DNA of 64,000 nt from Planctomycetota bacterium (GTDB taxonomy: Bacteria; Planctomycetota; Planctomycetia; Gemmatales; Gemmataceae), in NCBI GenBank assembly GCA_016872605.1, contig VGZI01000009.1:1-64000 (forward strand), in the 5' to 3' direction. Shown piece by piece: positions 26,901 to 37,191 of the stretch. Numbering within the stretch: the stretch's first letter is position 1; every line of letters begins with the position of its first letter. The translations under genes were made by a program, and so were the position numbers. Below the pieces are notes generated by a model. The model ran no database searches and was not told the origin of the DNA. It saw only the letters and a program-made list of their open reading frames with translations.

Positions 26901-27641
26901 TCACGTTTTGCGCCCTTGCGCCTTTGCGTGAGCTTTTCCATTCACCGGCATGCCACGGGTCCAGTAGCGGATTCCGGAGCGAATATGGGCGGCCATCGCC
27001 TTGGCCGCTCCCCTGGCGTCGCCGTTGAGCAACGCCTCGACGATCGCCATGTGCTCGTGTCCTTCCTCGGCGATGCGATGATAATCGTTGCGTGCCTGAT
27101 CGTGCTGCCAAGCGACATCGCGAAAGGCGCGAAACAGCGTCTTGAGCCGACTTAGTTCATTGGCAAGATATGCGTTGCCGCACGATTCGGCGATGAGATC
27201 ATGCAGTCGGCTATCGAGGGCGCGAGCCTTCTCGATAAACGCGGCTTGCGACGGCGAGCGCACCGACATGAGCGTGCGAATCGCCCCTGCAAGATCGCGC
27301 AACTCTGCGTCGTCGATTCGGCCACAAGCGTTCTTGGTGGCGGCGCATTCGAGGATGCGGCGCACCTGGCAGATTTCGCGGACATCGCGCGCAGTCACTC
27401 GACGGACGACGGCGCCCTTGTTGGGAACCAAATCGACGATGCCGATCCCCGCGAGTTCGATCAGCGCTTCACGAATCGGGGTATGACTGACGCCGAAACG
27501 TTGTGCTAATCTCTCGGTGACAAGCCGCTGCCCCGCCAGGAGTCGGCCTTGAAAGATATCGGTCAGCAGCGATTCGACAATCGCCGGCCGGCGTTTGCCA
27601 TGATCGCAGACGAGCGTCGGTTTGATGACCACGGGACGCAT
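26901..27641 (-). CDS. GntR-family transcriptional regulator (FCD/FadR-type)
   Basis: ESLLTDIFQGRLLAGQRLVTERLAQRFGVSHTPIREALIEL wHTH; C-terminal helical FCD-like domain. Confidence 0.88.
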   Translation of the reverse strand: MRPVVIKPTLVCDHGKRRPAIVESLLTDIFQGRLLAGQRLVTERLAQRFGVSHTPIREALIELAGIGIVDLVPNKGAVVRRVTARDVREICQVRRILECAATKNACGRIDDAELRDLAGAIRTLMSVRSPSQAAFIEKARALDSRLHDLIAESCGNAYLANELSRLKTLFRAFRDVAWQHDQARNDYHRIAEEGHEHMAIVEALLNGDARGAAKAMAAHIRSGIRYWTRGMPVNGKAHAKAQGRKT

Positions 27642-27667
27642 GAAGAGAGAGAACCGGGTAGGATACT

Positions 27668-27700
27668 ATTCTACAGAATAACATCTAGATTCTACAGAAT
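27668..27700. promoter_or_regulatory. Twin palindromic ATTCTACAGAAT sites (27668-27679, 27689-27700), probable GntR operator
   Basis: Two identical 12-mers (ATTCT-ac-AGAAT) exactly 21 bp apart, just upstream of the gntR start. Confidence 0.6.
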
Positions 27701-27797
27701 CTGACGTGGCTGTCAAGGGCAAGAAAGGCTGTTCCGATACCGCGTGCAAGGCGAAGGGCCCGCTCAAGCGGAGCGAGAACGAGCCCGACGTTCGGTG

Positions 27798-28373
27798 CTA
27801 TCCCTTGAAGAACAGGTAGATCAGCACGCCGTGCAGGACCATGGCGATCAGGCCGAGCAGGATGCCGATGATGGCACGCATATTTCCAGCGATGGAGCCG
27901 TAGGACGCCTTCGCCTTCGTCGTGAAGAACGACAAACCGCCGGTGAGCACAGCAACCGGCCAAAGGATCGGCAGGATGCAGCCCAGGATCGGCGGGAACT
28001 TTTCGACACCGATCATGTCCACATATTTCAGCATCAACAACAGCGCTACCAAGGCCGGCAGGAACGAAAAGATGGCGGTCCAGAGCGAAATGAGTGCAAA
28101 GACGCTGCCGCCCACAGGAATGAACGCGGCGAGCGGCGATTCGCCCATGTCCGATTCCTCTTCCGGCTCCTCGGCGGCCGGCTTCTTCTTTTTCTTCGGA
28201 GGCGTTTCCTCTTCGTCCTCGTCGTCGGCCGTGCGCTTCTTGCGCGGACGATCCTCGGGCTCGTCGTCCTCATCCACGGGGAGCTTCTTCTTCGGGCGTT
28301 CGTCGTCGTCCTTCGGCGGGAGGATCTTTTTCTTCTTCTTGGGAACGCCTTCGCGAATGTCGTCGTCAGCCAT
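27798..28373 (-). CDS. Membrane protein with a highly charged Lys/Asp/Glu-rich N-terminal tail
   Basis: MADDDIREGVPKKKKKILPPKDDDERPKKKL... followed by several hydrophobic segments. Confidence 0.65.
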   Translation of the reverse strand: MADDDIREGVPKKKKKILPPKDDDERPKKKLPVDEDDEPEDRPRKKRTADDEDEEETPPKKKKKPAAEEPEEESDMGESPLAAFIPVGGSVFALISLWTAIFSFLPALVALLLMLKYVDMIGVEKFPPILGCILPILWPVAVLTGGLSFFTTKAKASYGSIAGNMRAIIGILLGLIAMVLHGVLIYLFFKG

Positions 28374-28576
28374 GGAACGGCGCCTTTGCTGAGGGGGAAA
28401 TGATGGTCGCGCTTATCAGCGCTAATATAGCAACCGCTGGGCGGACTACAAGAAAAAAGTCAGCTCGGCGAATCAGAATCGCGATCTTGAGAAAGCCTGC
28501 CGGGTCCGCTAAAGTATTGCTATCGAGTAACTCCTGCCTGCCCATGATTCACGTTCTCCTCAAGGAGCCGATTGCC

Positions 28577-30931
28577 ATGCGTTTCGCTGCCGTGCAATGG
28601 TCGAGCTTCGCGTGCCTGCTCATGGTCGCGCCGGTGCTCGTCGCTCAGGCCCCGCGCAAGATTGAGTTCAACCGCGACATCCGGCCAATTCTCTCGAACA
28701 ACTGCTTTGTGTGCCATGGACCGGATAACAATCTGCGCAAGGCCAAACTTCGGCTCGACGACGAGAAGGACGCTCATGCCAAGGTTATCACGAAAGGAGA
28801 GCCGCTCGTAAGTGAACTCTTCACCCGGCTGGTAACCGATGATCCGCAGATGATCATGCCGCCGCCCAGGACGAAGAAGAAGCTGACCAAGGAGGAAATC
28901 CAGCTTGTTCACGATTGGATCGCTCAAGGAGCGAAATACGAGGCTCATTGGTCGCTCATCCCGCCGAAGAAGCATGACTCGCCCAAGGTCAAGAACGCCG
29001 GTTGGGTGAGGAACGACATCGATCGCTTCATTCTGGCAGGTTTGGACAAGGAAGGGCTGGCGCCGTCGCCCGAAGCCGATGCCCGGACGCTGATCCGTCG
29101 GATTTCGTTCGACCTAACCGGCCTGCCGCCGACGCCGGACGAAGTCGACGCGTTTGTGAAGGATTACTCTGGCTCCGCAAAAGAAACGGCGTACGAGAAA
29201 GCCGTCGATCGCCTGCTCGCGTCGAAGCACTTCGGTGAGCGGATGGCGGTGCAATGGCTCGACATCGTGCGCTACGCCGATACGGCCGGATATCACAGCG
29301 ACAACAATCGCGACGTGTGGATGTACCGAGATTGGGTGATCAACGCGTTCAACACGAACAAGCCGTTTGCCGAGTTTGCTCGTGAACAGATCGCGGGAGA
29401 TTTGCTGCCCAACGCGACGAACGATCAGAAAATCGCGTCGGGCCATAATCGCTTGCTGCAAACCACCGAGGAAGGCGGCTCGCAGGCCAAGGAATATACC
29501 GCCAAGTATGCTTCCGACCGTGTGCGCAACTTTTCGTCCGGCTGGCTCGGCATGACGCTCGGCTGCACGGAGTGTCACGATCACAAATACGACCCCTTCA
29601 CGACCAAGGAGTTCTACAAACTCGCCGCATTCTTCGCTGACATCCAGGAAACGCCGGTGGGTCGGCAAAAGCAGACGCAGATCATGTCGACCGAACACCA
29701 GACGAAAATCAAGTCACTTGATGAGCAAATTGCCGCGATGCAGAAGGAGATCGCGACGTTGCCGAAAGAGCAGGTGAAAGACGCACAGCAGAAGCTGACG
29801 AACGTTCAGAAGCAGAAAGCGGATCTGCTCAAGGCAGTGCCGCAGACGTTGATCACGACGTCCACGCCGCCGCGCATGGTGCGCGTCTTGAAGCGAGGCA
29901 GCTGGCTCGACGAATCAGGCGAGGTCGTTCAGCCCGATGTGCCTGCCGCGCTGCCGCCGCTCACTCGTGGGAAAGACGACAAGAAGCGGCCGACGCGGCT
30001 TGATCTCGCGAATTGGCTGGTCGCCCCCGAGAATCCGCTCACCGACCGCATCTTCGTCAATCGCCTCTGGATGCTCTACTTCGGCCAAGGGATCGTCAAA
30101 ACCGCCGACGACTTCGGCGCCCTGGGCGCCTGGCCGACGCATCCGGAGTTGCTCGACTGGCTGGCCATTGACTTTCAGAAGAGCGGCGGAAACATCAAGC
30201 GCGCGATCAAGCAGATCGTCATGTCGGCGAGCTATCGCCAGTCATCGAAAGGAACGCCCGCGTTACGGCAACGCGATCCGTACAACCAGCTCCTTGCGCG
30301 CCAGGGGCGTTATCGCCTCGACGCCGAGTTCGTCCGCGACAACGCCATGGCGATCAGCGGCCTATTGGTCCCGAAGATTGGCGGCCCAAGCGTCAAGCCC
30401 TATCAACCGGGCGGGTATTGGCGTTACCTCAATTTCCCGACGCGCGAATGGATGAGCGACAAAGGGGAAAGTCAGTACCGTCGCGGCGTGTACACCTGGT
30501 GGCAGCGCACTTTCTTGCAGCCGAGTTTGCTCGCATTCGACGCCTCGACGCGCGAAGAATGTACCGTGGAACGCCCGCGCTCCAACACGCCGCAGCAAGC
30601 GCTGGTGCTCCTCAACGATCCGACCTATGTGGAAGCGTCGCGAGTCTTTGCCGAGAAGATCATTCGCTCCAGCGGCAAGACACCCGACCGCTTCCAGACC
30701 GCGTACCGTTTAGCCCTTCAGCGGCAAGCCAGCGCCGAGGAGATCGCGATTCTCACGAACCTACTTGAAAAGCACCGCGCCCACTATGAAGCCAATCCCA
30801 AGAACGCTCAGGCCATCGTCAGCGTCGGCTACGCCGCGGCGCCGAAGGACATTCGCCCCGAAGAACTCGCCGCCTGGACGTCGGTGGCCCGGACGATTCT
30901 GAACCTGCACGAGACGATCACGCGGAATTGA
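28577..30931 (+). CDS. PSCyt1 / DUF1549 / DUF1553 planctomycete protein
   Basis: IEFNRDIRPILSNNCFVCHGPDNNLRKAKLRLDDEKDA; DUF1553 GGPSVKPYQPGGYWRY; start at MRFAAVQWSSFACLLM. Confidence 0.9.
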   Translation: MRFAAVQWSSFACLLMVAPVLVAQAPRKIEFNRDIRPILSNNCFVCHGPDNNLRKAKLRLDDEKDAHAKVITKGEPLVSELFTRLVTDDPQMIMPPPRTKKKLTKEEIQLVHDWIAQGAKYEAHWSLIPPKKHDSPKVKNAGWVRNDIDRFILAGLDKEGLAPSPEADARTLIRRISFDLTGLPPTPDEVDAFVKDYSGSAKETAYEKAVDRLLASKHFGERMAVQWLDIVRYADTAGYHSDNNRDVWMYRDWVINAFNTNKPFAEFAREQIAGDLLPNATNDQKIASGHNRLLQTTEEGGSQAKEYTAKYASDRVRNFSSGWLGMTLGCTECHDHKYDPFTTKEFYKLAAFFADIQETPVGRQKQTQIMSTEHQTKIKSLDEQIAAMQKEIATLPKEQVKDAQQKLTNVQKQKADLLKAVPQTLITTSTPPRMVRVLKRGSWLDESGEVVQPDVPAALPPLTRGKDDKKRPTRLDLANWLVAPENPLTDRIFVNRLWMLYFGQGIVKTADDFGALGAWPTHPELLDWLAIDFQKSGGNIKRAIKQIVMSASYRQSSKGTPALRQRDPYNQLLARQGRYRLDAEFVRDNAMAISGLLVPKIGGPSVKPYQPGGYWRYLNFPTREWMSDKGESQYRRGVYTWWQRTFLQPSLLAFDASTREECTVERPRSNTPQQALVLLNDPTYVEASRVFAEKIIRSSGKTPDRFQTAYRLALQRQASAEEIAILTNLLEKHRAHYEANPKNAQAIVSVGYAAAPKDIRPEELAAWTSVARTILNLHETITRN

Positions 30932-30942
30932 CGGGGCCGCGC

Positions 30943-31941
30943 ATGAGTGACGCTATTTCCGGCGACCTCGGCCCCGTATTGGTGTCGGGCCAGCGATTAG
31001 ATCGTGTGGCCGTCGCTTTTGCTCTCGGAGGCGCCAGTTTCTTGTTCTTGGGTTCTGCAGGGCTAATCACGACGATATTCACTCCAGGCCACACGTGGCT
31101 CTTCAGTGGTGTGCTTGCAGCGATAGGCATTTTCGTCTTGATCTATTCGTGGTTTGCTTTTACGCACTGGTTTTTGGTGTGGCACTTGCACCAACATGGC
31201 GTACGAACGCTTCGGAGCGGCAAGGAACATACGCTTCGGTACGATCAAGTTCACGCATTGACCATTGACTGCCCACAACATGGCAGCCAGGACATCTACT
31301 TCGAACTCAAATCCGAAAACGCCCACGACGAAGCACTCGTTTTCTCGTGTCGATCCAGAGCGACTGGCATGTCGCCAACGGAGATGCTCGACCGCGACCA
31401 GACATTGCGCATCGTCGAGCGAATCACCGTTGCGATCGTGAAGCGGCTCTGCGACGCGCTGACTCGTGGTGAGACCGTCCGCTGGACGGACAGGCTAGCA
31501 ATTCGCACCGACGGCGTCGAAATCAGGAAAAGTGACGGGCACGCATTCCTTGTTGAATGGCAACGAATCGTTCGGCTCGTTTTGCACAAAGGAGAATTTC
31601 ACCTCTGGACCGAAGCAAGTCGCGAACCGGTAATGAAAGAGCCATTGAATACTCCGAACTGTATGGCGTGTGTCAGAATCGTCACGATGCGAATTGCCTG
31701 CCAAGGCGACGCCAGCGCCGCGGAAAACGAAGGCTTTGCGGTGCGAGGGACCGTGGTCAGCGCAGCTCGAAACGCGGAAGGCTCGCTGACCTTGACCATC
31801 GAACAAACCCATGGGCACACGCTGGAGATCGCGTTGGATCCTTCGTGTGCATTTGATGGGACTATGGTTGGAGAGGTTGTAGAGGGAACTGTCTTGTTGG
31901 ATGGCGCCGATCTCAAACTCTTTGGGTTGAAAAAAAGTTGA
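30943..31941 (+). CDS. Hypothetical membrane protein
   Basis: Two N-terminal hydrophobic segments; overlaps or abuts the upstream gene. Confidence 0.5.
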   Translation: MSDAISGDLGPVLVSGQRLDRVAVAFALGGASFLFLGSAGLITTIFTPGHTWLFSGVLAAIGIFVLIYSWFAFTHWFLVWHLHQHGVRTLRSGKEHTLRYDQVHALTIDCPQHGSQDIYFELKSENAHDEALVFSCRSRATGMSPTEMLDRDQTLRIVERITVAIVKRLCDALTRGETVRWTDRLAIRTDGVEIRKSDGHAFLVEWQRIVRLVLHKGEFHLWTEASREPVMKEPLNTPNCMACVRIVTMRIACQGDASAAENEGFAVRGTVVSAARNAEGSLTLTIEQTHGHTLEIALDPSCAFDGTMVGEVVEGTVLLDGADLKLFGLKKS

Positions 31942-31953
31942 GCTAGGCAACGT

Positions 31954-33270
31954 TCACTTTGCAACTTTCTGTAGCTTGTAAAAAAAAGTGCTCGGCCGAA
32001 ACAGCACGCCAGGCCCCATGAAACCCGGCGCGAACGCGCGATGCTCCGCGAGCGCACGATGGGCCGGCCCGGGACTGGACGCGGCGAGGGCGAGGTACAT
32101 CTGCTCGGCGCTGTCCCAGCACGGGTCGAGCTTCAGCGTGCCGGTTTTGAAGCGATCGACAACGTGCGCCCGAACCAGGCTCTCCGCTTTGGCCGCGTCT
32201 TTGAATGGGCCGACATTGAATCCCTTTCGAGCGGCTTTGACCAACTCCACGACTTTGCCACGTTCGGGATACGGCAGGTGCATCTGCCCTTCGAGGGCGT
32301 CGAGCGCCTGTGGGTCGCCACCGAGTTCACGCGCCAGCGCGAAGTACCATGTCCCCCACGGGAGCGTTCCGGGCTTGCCTCTTCGGCGATCGCGGTCTTG
32401 GCTTGCCAGGGAATGATGGCAGGCGAAGCAGTCGTATTCAGCGAGCTCCGGCCACGGCCCGGTTCTGGCGCGATGGGCCAGAACATCCAGCGCCGACTGT
32501 GCCGACACGAGCTGCCCGACGGCCCAGAGCTGCACGTCGGAATGTTTGCGTGGTCGCCAGTGCGGCGGCATGTTGGCGAAGTAGGCGCCGAACTCGAAGG
32601 CTAAACGCGGGTGGCCGGCGGCGATCAGATCGTGATTGACATCGCGCGGGATGGTCGATTCGCTATTCGCCGGCGAACCGACATGGCAGCCGGCGCACGT
32701 CTTGGCGGCGACGACCGGATCGGTCAGATCGGGCATCGCGAAGGCGTGCTTCTTTTGACGCCAGTCCGGCGCGGTGTGCGGAACGAGCCAGGAATTGGCG
32801 CTGCCATGGCACGACTCGCAGCCGACGCCGAAGAGTTTTTCACGCTGCACGAAACTGCTCTCAGCCGGCATCGCGTTGAGCCGAGGATTCGAATGACAGG
32901 CCAGACAGCGCGGATCGTCGTGCGGCAACATGTCGCTGCCCAGGAGCCGATTCATTTGCCGCGATCGTTCGCTGAACAGCGTGCGATAGGCGTCGGCGTG
33001 CGGATCGCGGCTCCACGTTGCATACTCATTCTGCTGGCAGCGCTCGGGAGCCGGCGCCGGATCGATGCTGCCATGACAGCCGCGAGCTGAACACGACGCC
33101 GTGCCGACGAGGGGAGTTGCATTGTCACCTGTCAGCAGACCCGTGGTTGGGTGTGACTTGGTGACCGAAATTGGTGTTGGGCGCAGCAAAGGAACGATCG
33201 ACGGCGTTGCCGCCAGTGCCGCTGCCAATACGGTCAAGCCAATCCAGTGCCAGCGGTAGGTCTCGGTCAT
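31954..33270 (-). CDS. Multiheme cytochrome c (c554-like)
   Basis: Four CXXCH (CLACH, CESCH, CAGCH, CFACH) plus one CX4CH (CSARGCH); N-terminal TM/signal. Confidence 0.8.
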   Translation of the reverse strand: MTETYRWHWIGLTVLAAALAATPSIVPLLRPTPISVTKSHPTTGLLTGDNATPLVGTASCSARGCHGSIDPAPAPERCQQNEYATWSRDPHADAYRTLFSERSRQMNRLLGSDMLPHDDPRCLACHSNPRLNAMPAESSFVQREKLFGVGCESCHGSANSWLVPHTAPDWRQKKHAFAMPDLTDPVVAAKTCAGCHVGSPANSESTIPRDVNHDLIAAGHPRLAFEFGAYFANMPPHWRPRKHSDVQLWAVGQLVSAQSALDVLAHRARTGPWPELAEYDCFACHHSLASQDRDRRRGKPGTLPWGTWYFALARELGGDPQALDALEGQMHLPYPERGKVVELVKAARKGFNVGPFKDAAKAESLVRAHVVDRFKTGTLKLDPCWDSAEQMYLALAASSPGPAHRALAEHRAFAPGFMGPGVLFRPSTFFYKLQKVAK

Positions 33271-33622
33271 GTGAAATGAACCGTCGTCGAGTGCGTCCGG
33301 GCGCCGAGCAAAGCCCTTTGCTCGTTAGCAGGAGTTCTCGAAAAACCTTAAGTCCTGTGTGTTGCTGCTGCGGCGCTCGGGCGACCAAGCGCCGTCAACG
33401 TCAACAAAAAAGAACTTCGAGTGAACACCATCCTACGAAATCGGCTCAGTCGAAACCAGCGACGCGATACTCCAATGAGCAGCGCTCCACGAACGACACG
33501 AAAAAACACGAAGTATCGCACGGTAGGTATCATACTGGGGAGCGCATCACGAGTGCTCCTGAGGGTTCTCTTCTAGTAACCGTACCATCTTCGGGGTGCA
33601 CGCCATGGTTTGCAAACGGCAC

Positions 33623-33719
33623 GGGAGGGCGAGGCTCCTGCCGAGCCGCGAGCCCGCAAATAATCTGAGTTGACATTACGATGCTGACGCTTCCGGCTCG
33701 GCAGGAGCCTCGCCCTCCC
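33623..33719. repeat. MITE-like element with perfect 25-bp inverted repeats (GGGAGGGCGAGGCTCCTGCCGAGCC)
   Basis: Arms 33623-33647 and 33695-33719 are exact reverse complements. Confidence 0.92.
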
Positions 33720-33862
33720 AAAAGGGGCCGCGCAGACCGTGTCGTGCACCCCCATCTTCGTGATTCTTCGTGCCTTTCATGGATGTTTCCCGCGTACCAG
33801 CATCACTGGCCTTCGCCCGTATAATGAATCCGTGGCAAAATGCCTTGCAAGGTTCATGCGGC

Positions 33863-35884
33863 ATGCTGGTTCATTTTGATCTCGTCAGCCCGTTTCAACC
33901 CGCCGGCGATCAGCCGCAGGCCATCGACAAGCTCGTCGGCGGCTTCAACGCCGGGCAGACGCGGCATACGCTCCTAGGCGTCACCGGGTCGGGCAAGACG
34001 TTCACCGCCGCCCACGTCATCGCCAAGCTGGGCAAACCGACGCTCATTCTCTCGCACAACAAGACGCTGGCCGCTCAGCTCTACAAGGAGTTCAAGAGCT
34101 TCTTCCCGCACAATGCCGTTCATTATTTCATCAGCTATTACGACTACTATCAGCCCGAGGCGTACATTCCGCAGCGCGACATCTACATCGAAAAAGATTC
34201 GAGCATCAACGAGAACATCGATCGCCTCCGACTTGCCGCCACCAGCGCTCTAGTGAGCCGGGAGGACGTGATCGTCGTCGCCAGCGTGTCGTGCATCTAT
34301 GGCCTGGGCGCGCCGGCCGACTACAAGCGGATGATGATCTACCTCAAAAAGGGGGACACGATTGAGCGTGATCATCTTCTCTATCGGCTCGTCGATATCC
34401 AGTATCAGCGCAACGACACGGCGTTCGAGCGAGGCCGATTCCGCGTGCGCGGCGATGTGATCGAGCTTTGGCCGGCGTATGAGGAGTTCGCTCTGCGCAT
34501 CGAGTTGTTCGGCGACGAAATCGACGCGCTGGCGATCATCAACCCCACCACCGGCGAGACGGCCAAGGTTTGCGACGATCTGTACATCTTCCCGGCCAAG
34601 CATTTCGTCACGCCGGAGGAACGCATCAAGACGGCGGTGCAGGGGATCGAGGAGGAGTTGAATCAACGCCTGGCGGTTTTTCGCGAACAGGGCAAGCTGC
34701 TCGAAGCCCAGCGCTTGCAGGCCCGCACCCGCTTCGACATGGAGATGCTCCTGGAGGTCGGCCACTGCCCGGGCATTGAGAACTATTCACGCTGGTTCAC
34801 CGGCAAGGCGGCAGGCGAACCGCCCTATACACTGATGGATTATTTCCCAAAGGACTTCCTGCTTGTCGTCGACGAATCGCACGCCACGGTGCCGCAGGTC
34901 CGCGCCATGTTCGCCGGCGACTGGAGCCGCAAGTCGACGCTCGTCGAGCATGGGTTCCGTCTGCCGAGCGCTCTCGACAATCGGCCGTTGCGTTTCGACG
35001 AATGGGAGAAGCGGCTAAGTCAAGTGCTCTTCATGTCCGCGACGCCGGCCGATTACGAATTGGAAGTCTCCGGCGGCGAGTACATCGAGCAGGTGATTCG
35101 GCCAACGGGGCTGGTCGATCCGGTGCTGCACGTCAAGCCGGCGCGCGGGCAGGTTCCCGATCTGCTGCAAGAGATCAAAAAACGCGTCGACAAGAAGGAA
35201 CGCACGCTCGTCACGGTGCTGACCAAGCGATTGGCGGAGGACTTGACCGGCTACTTTCGCGATACGGGCCTGCGTTGCAAATGGCTGCACTCCGAACTCG
35301 ACGCCATCGAGCGGGTGCAGATCTTGCGCGAGTTGCGCGAAGGCGCCTTCGATGTGCTGGTCGGCGTCAACCTCCTGCGCGAAGGCCTCGATTTGCCGGA
35401 GGTGTCGCTGGTCGCCATTCTCGACGCGGACAAGGAAGGGTTCCTGCGTAGCGAACGGTCGTTGATCCAAACGATTGGCCGAGCTGCGCGCAACGTCAAC
35501 GCCGAGGTGATTCTTTACGCCGACAAGATGACCGACTCGATGCAGAAAGCGATCGGGGAAACGAATCGTCGGCGCGAGTTGCAGTTGGCATACAACAAGG
35601 AGCATGGCATCACGCCGCAGACCGTGCGCTCGGCGATCGACCGAGGCATTGAGGGAGAGATCGAGGCGCACAAGCTGACGCTCGAAGTCGCCGGGAAGGC
35701 CGGGGACGATTACGTCACCGAGGAGTTTTTGCAAGAACTGCACGCCGAGATGATGGCCGCCGCGCAAAACTTGGACTTCGAACGCGCCGCCGAGCTGCGC
35801 GACCGCATTGCTCAACTCAAAGGGCAACCGACGATGGCGCCGCAAAAGAAGCCAACCCGGCGACGCAAGAAGACGCAGCGATAA
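33863..35884 (+). CDS. uvrB: Excinuclease ABC subunit B
   Basis: [70 protein letters not shown] motif at the C-terminus; start at MLVHFDL. Confidence 0.97.
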   Translation: MLVHFDLVSPFQPAGDQPQAIDKLVGGFNAGQTRHTLLGVTGSGKTFTAAHVIAKLGKPTLILSHNKTLAAQLYKEFKSFFPHNAVHYFISYYDYYQPEAYIPQRDIYIEKDSSINENIDRLRLAATSALVSREDVIVVASVSCIYGLGAPADYKRMMIYLKKGDTIERDHLLYRLVDIQYQRNDTAFERGRFRVRGDVIELWPAYEEFALRIELFGDEIDALAIINPTTGETAKVCDDLYIFPAKHFVTPEERIKTAVQGIEEELNQRLAVFREQGKLLEAQRLQARTRFDMEMLLEVGHCPGIENYSRWFTGKAAGEPPYTLMDYFPKDFLLVVDESHATVPQVRAMFAGDWSRKSTLVEHGFRLPSALDNRPLRFDEWEKRLSQVLFMSATPADYELEVSGGEYIEQVIRPTGLVDPVLHVKPARGQVPDLLQEIKKRVDKKERTLVTVLTKRLAEDLTGYFRDTGLRCKWLHSELDAIERVQILRELREGAFDVLVGVNLLREGLDLPEVSLVAILDADKEGFLRSERSLIQTIGRAARNVNAEVILYADKMTDSMQKAIGETNRRRELQLAYNKEHGITPQTVRSAIDRGIEGEIEAHKLTLEVAGKAGDDYVTEEFLQELHAEMMAAAQNLDFERAAELRDRIAQLKGQPTMAPQKKPTRRRKKTQR

Positions 35885-35983
35885 CGACGTTCACGTTACA
35901 GCACACCAGCGCAGAATTGCTCCCTTGACAGGCTCGACACGTCTGCCTATAGGTGCGACCAAAAGGCTGGACTAAATCGAACT

Positions 35984-37072
35984 TTGCACGGAGTCCGTAG
36001 CTTGGACATTCTGCGGAGACTCTCTGCCCTGATTCTTTGGTCGCTGGTGCCCTGTGCGCTCTCGGCCCAGAGCGATTCGGCAAGGTCGGCAGTCGGCTTG
36101 CAGGCGTCAATCAGCAGTCCCACGTGGTCCGTGGAGTCGGTCGGCGCGAACGCCGGCGGCCTCACGCGCGAGCAGGTCGAGAAGATCGTCGAGGAGCGCC
36201 TTCGCGCCATTCGAGCTGAGAGTACAAGTCAGGGTCCCGGGCTCAGAACGTATTGGCGCAACGGTTTCATCGCCGAGTCCGAGGACAAGGCGTTTCGCTT
36301 GCACCTCGGCGGCTTGATGCACATGGAGGGCGGGTGGTGGCGTGCCAGCGACGGACTCATGAACGGTCCCGATGGCGTCGGTCCGCTGAACGATGGCGCC
36401 GCATTTCGCCGGGCTCGCCTGCATATTCTGGGTGAAATGTACGATACTGTGACGTGGACGCTTGAAGTGGGCTTCGAGAATCGGCTTCCGCAGTTCTTCA
36501 ATGTCTTCGCCGAGATTCCGCACCTACCGTACGTCGGTACGCTTCGCGTTGGCCATTTCCGCGAGCCGTTCGGCATGGATTCCTTGACGAGTTACAACAA
36601 CTACACTTTCCTAGAGCGTGGGCTGGTTCAGGACCCGTTTGTGCCGTTTTTCAACATGGGGGCGATGATCTACGGCAACCTGCTTGAGCAGCGCATGACG
36701 TACGCCGGCGGCGTTTTCCGGAGCAATTCAGATAGCTTCAACGCGGCTGACTTCGGCGACGGCAACTACGCGTACACGGGCCGGCTCACCGTCAATCCGT
36801 TTTTTGAAGAGGGCGAGCACGCTCTGCACCTCGGCGCCGCGTACAGCTATCGCGTGCTTCCACAACTCAACGCGCAGGGGCAACCGGCGACAGCCGGCGG
36901 CGAGCGGCGCGCGCAGCTTTCCTCTCGGCCCGAGTTTCGTCTTAACGCACCGACCTTGGCTCCTTTCACAGGGATTGACGGCATCGGTGGACCGACATCG
37001 TATCTTCAGGTGTACAAGAGCAAACGCAATGCCGCGCGATTTGCATGGGCTTTCAGCGTGGGTCATCCCTGA
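35984..37072 (+). CDS. OprO/OprP-like porin, apparently 3'-truncated
   Basis: FRLHLGGLMHMEGGWW, FRRARLHILGEMYDTVTWTLEVGF, LRVGHFREPFGMDSLTSYNNYTFLERG; no C-terminal strands. Confidence 0.6.
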   Translation: MHGVRSLDILRRLSALILWSLVPCALSAQSDSARSAVGLQASISSPTWSVESVGANAGGLTREQVEKIVEERLRAIRAESTSQGPGLRTYWRNGFIAESEDKAFRLHLGGLMHMEGGWWRASDGLMNGPDGVGPLNDGAAFRRARLHILGEMYDTVTWTLEVGFENRLPQFFNVFAEIPHLPYVGTLRVGHFREPFGMDSLTSYNNYTFLERGLVQDPFVPFFNMGAMIYGNLLEQRMTYAGGVFRSNSDSFNAADFGDGNYAYTGRLTVNPFFEEGEHALHLGAAYSYRVLPQLNAQGQPATAGGERRAQLSSRPEFRLNAPTLAPFTGIDGIGGPTSYLQVYKSKRNAARFAWAFSVGHP

Positions 37073-37191
37073 CCTGGCGTGCGACAAAGCACAGATTGTG
37101 CGAAATCGTCGCAATGCTGGACAGCATGCCTAGCGTGAGCCGATCTTTCGCAACCGATACTGGAATGAGGTGTAAGCTTAGTTCTCGCCGA

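Noticed and set aside
33530-33755. Small ORFs 33530-33721 and 33573-33755 (GGRGSCRAG..., GRARLLPSRK...)
   Set aside because: Translations of the 25-bp inverted-repeat MITE.
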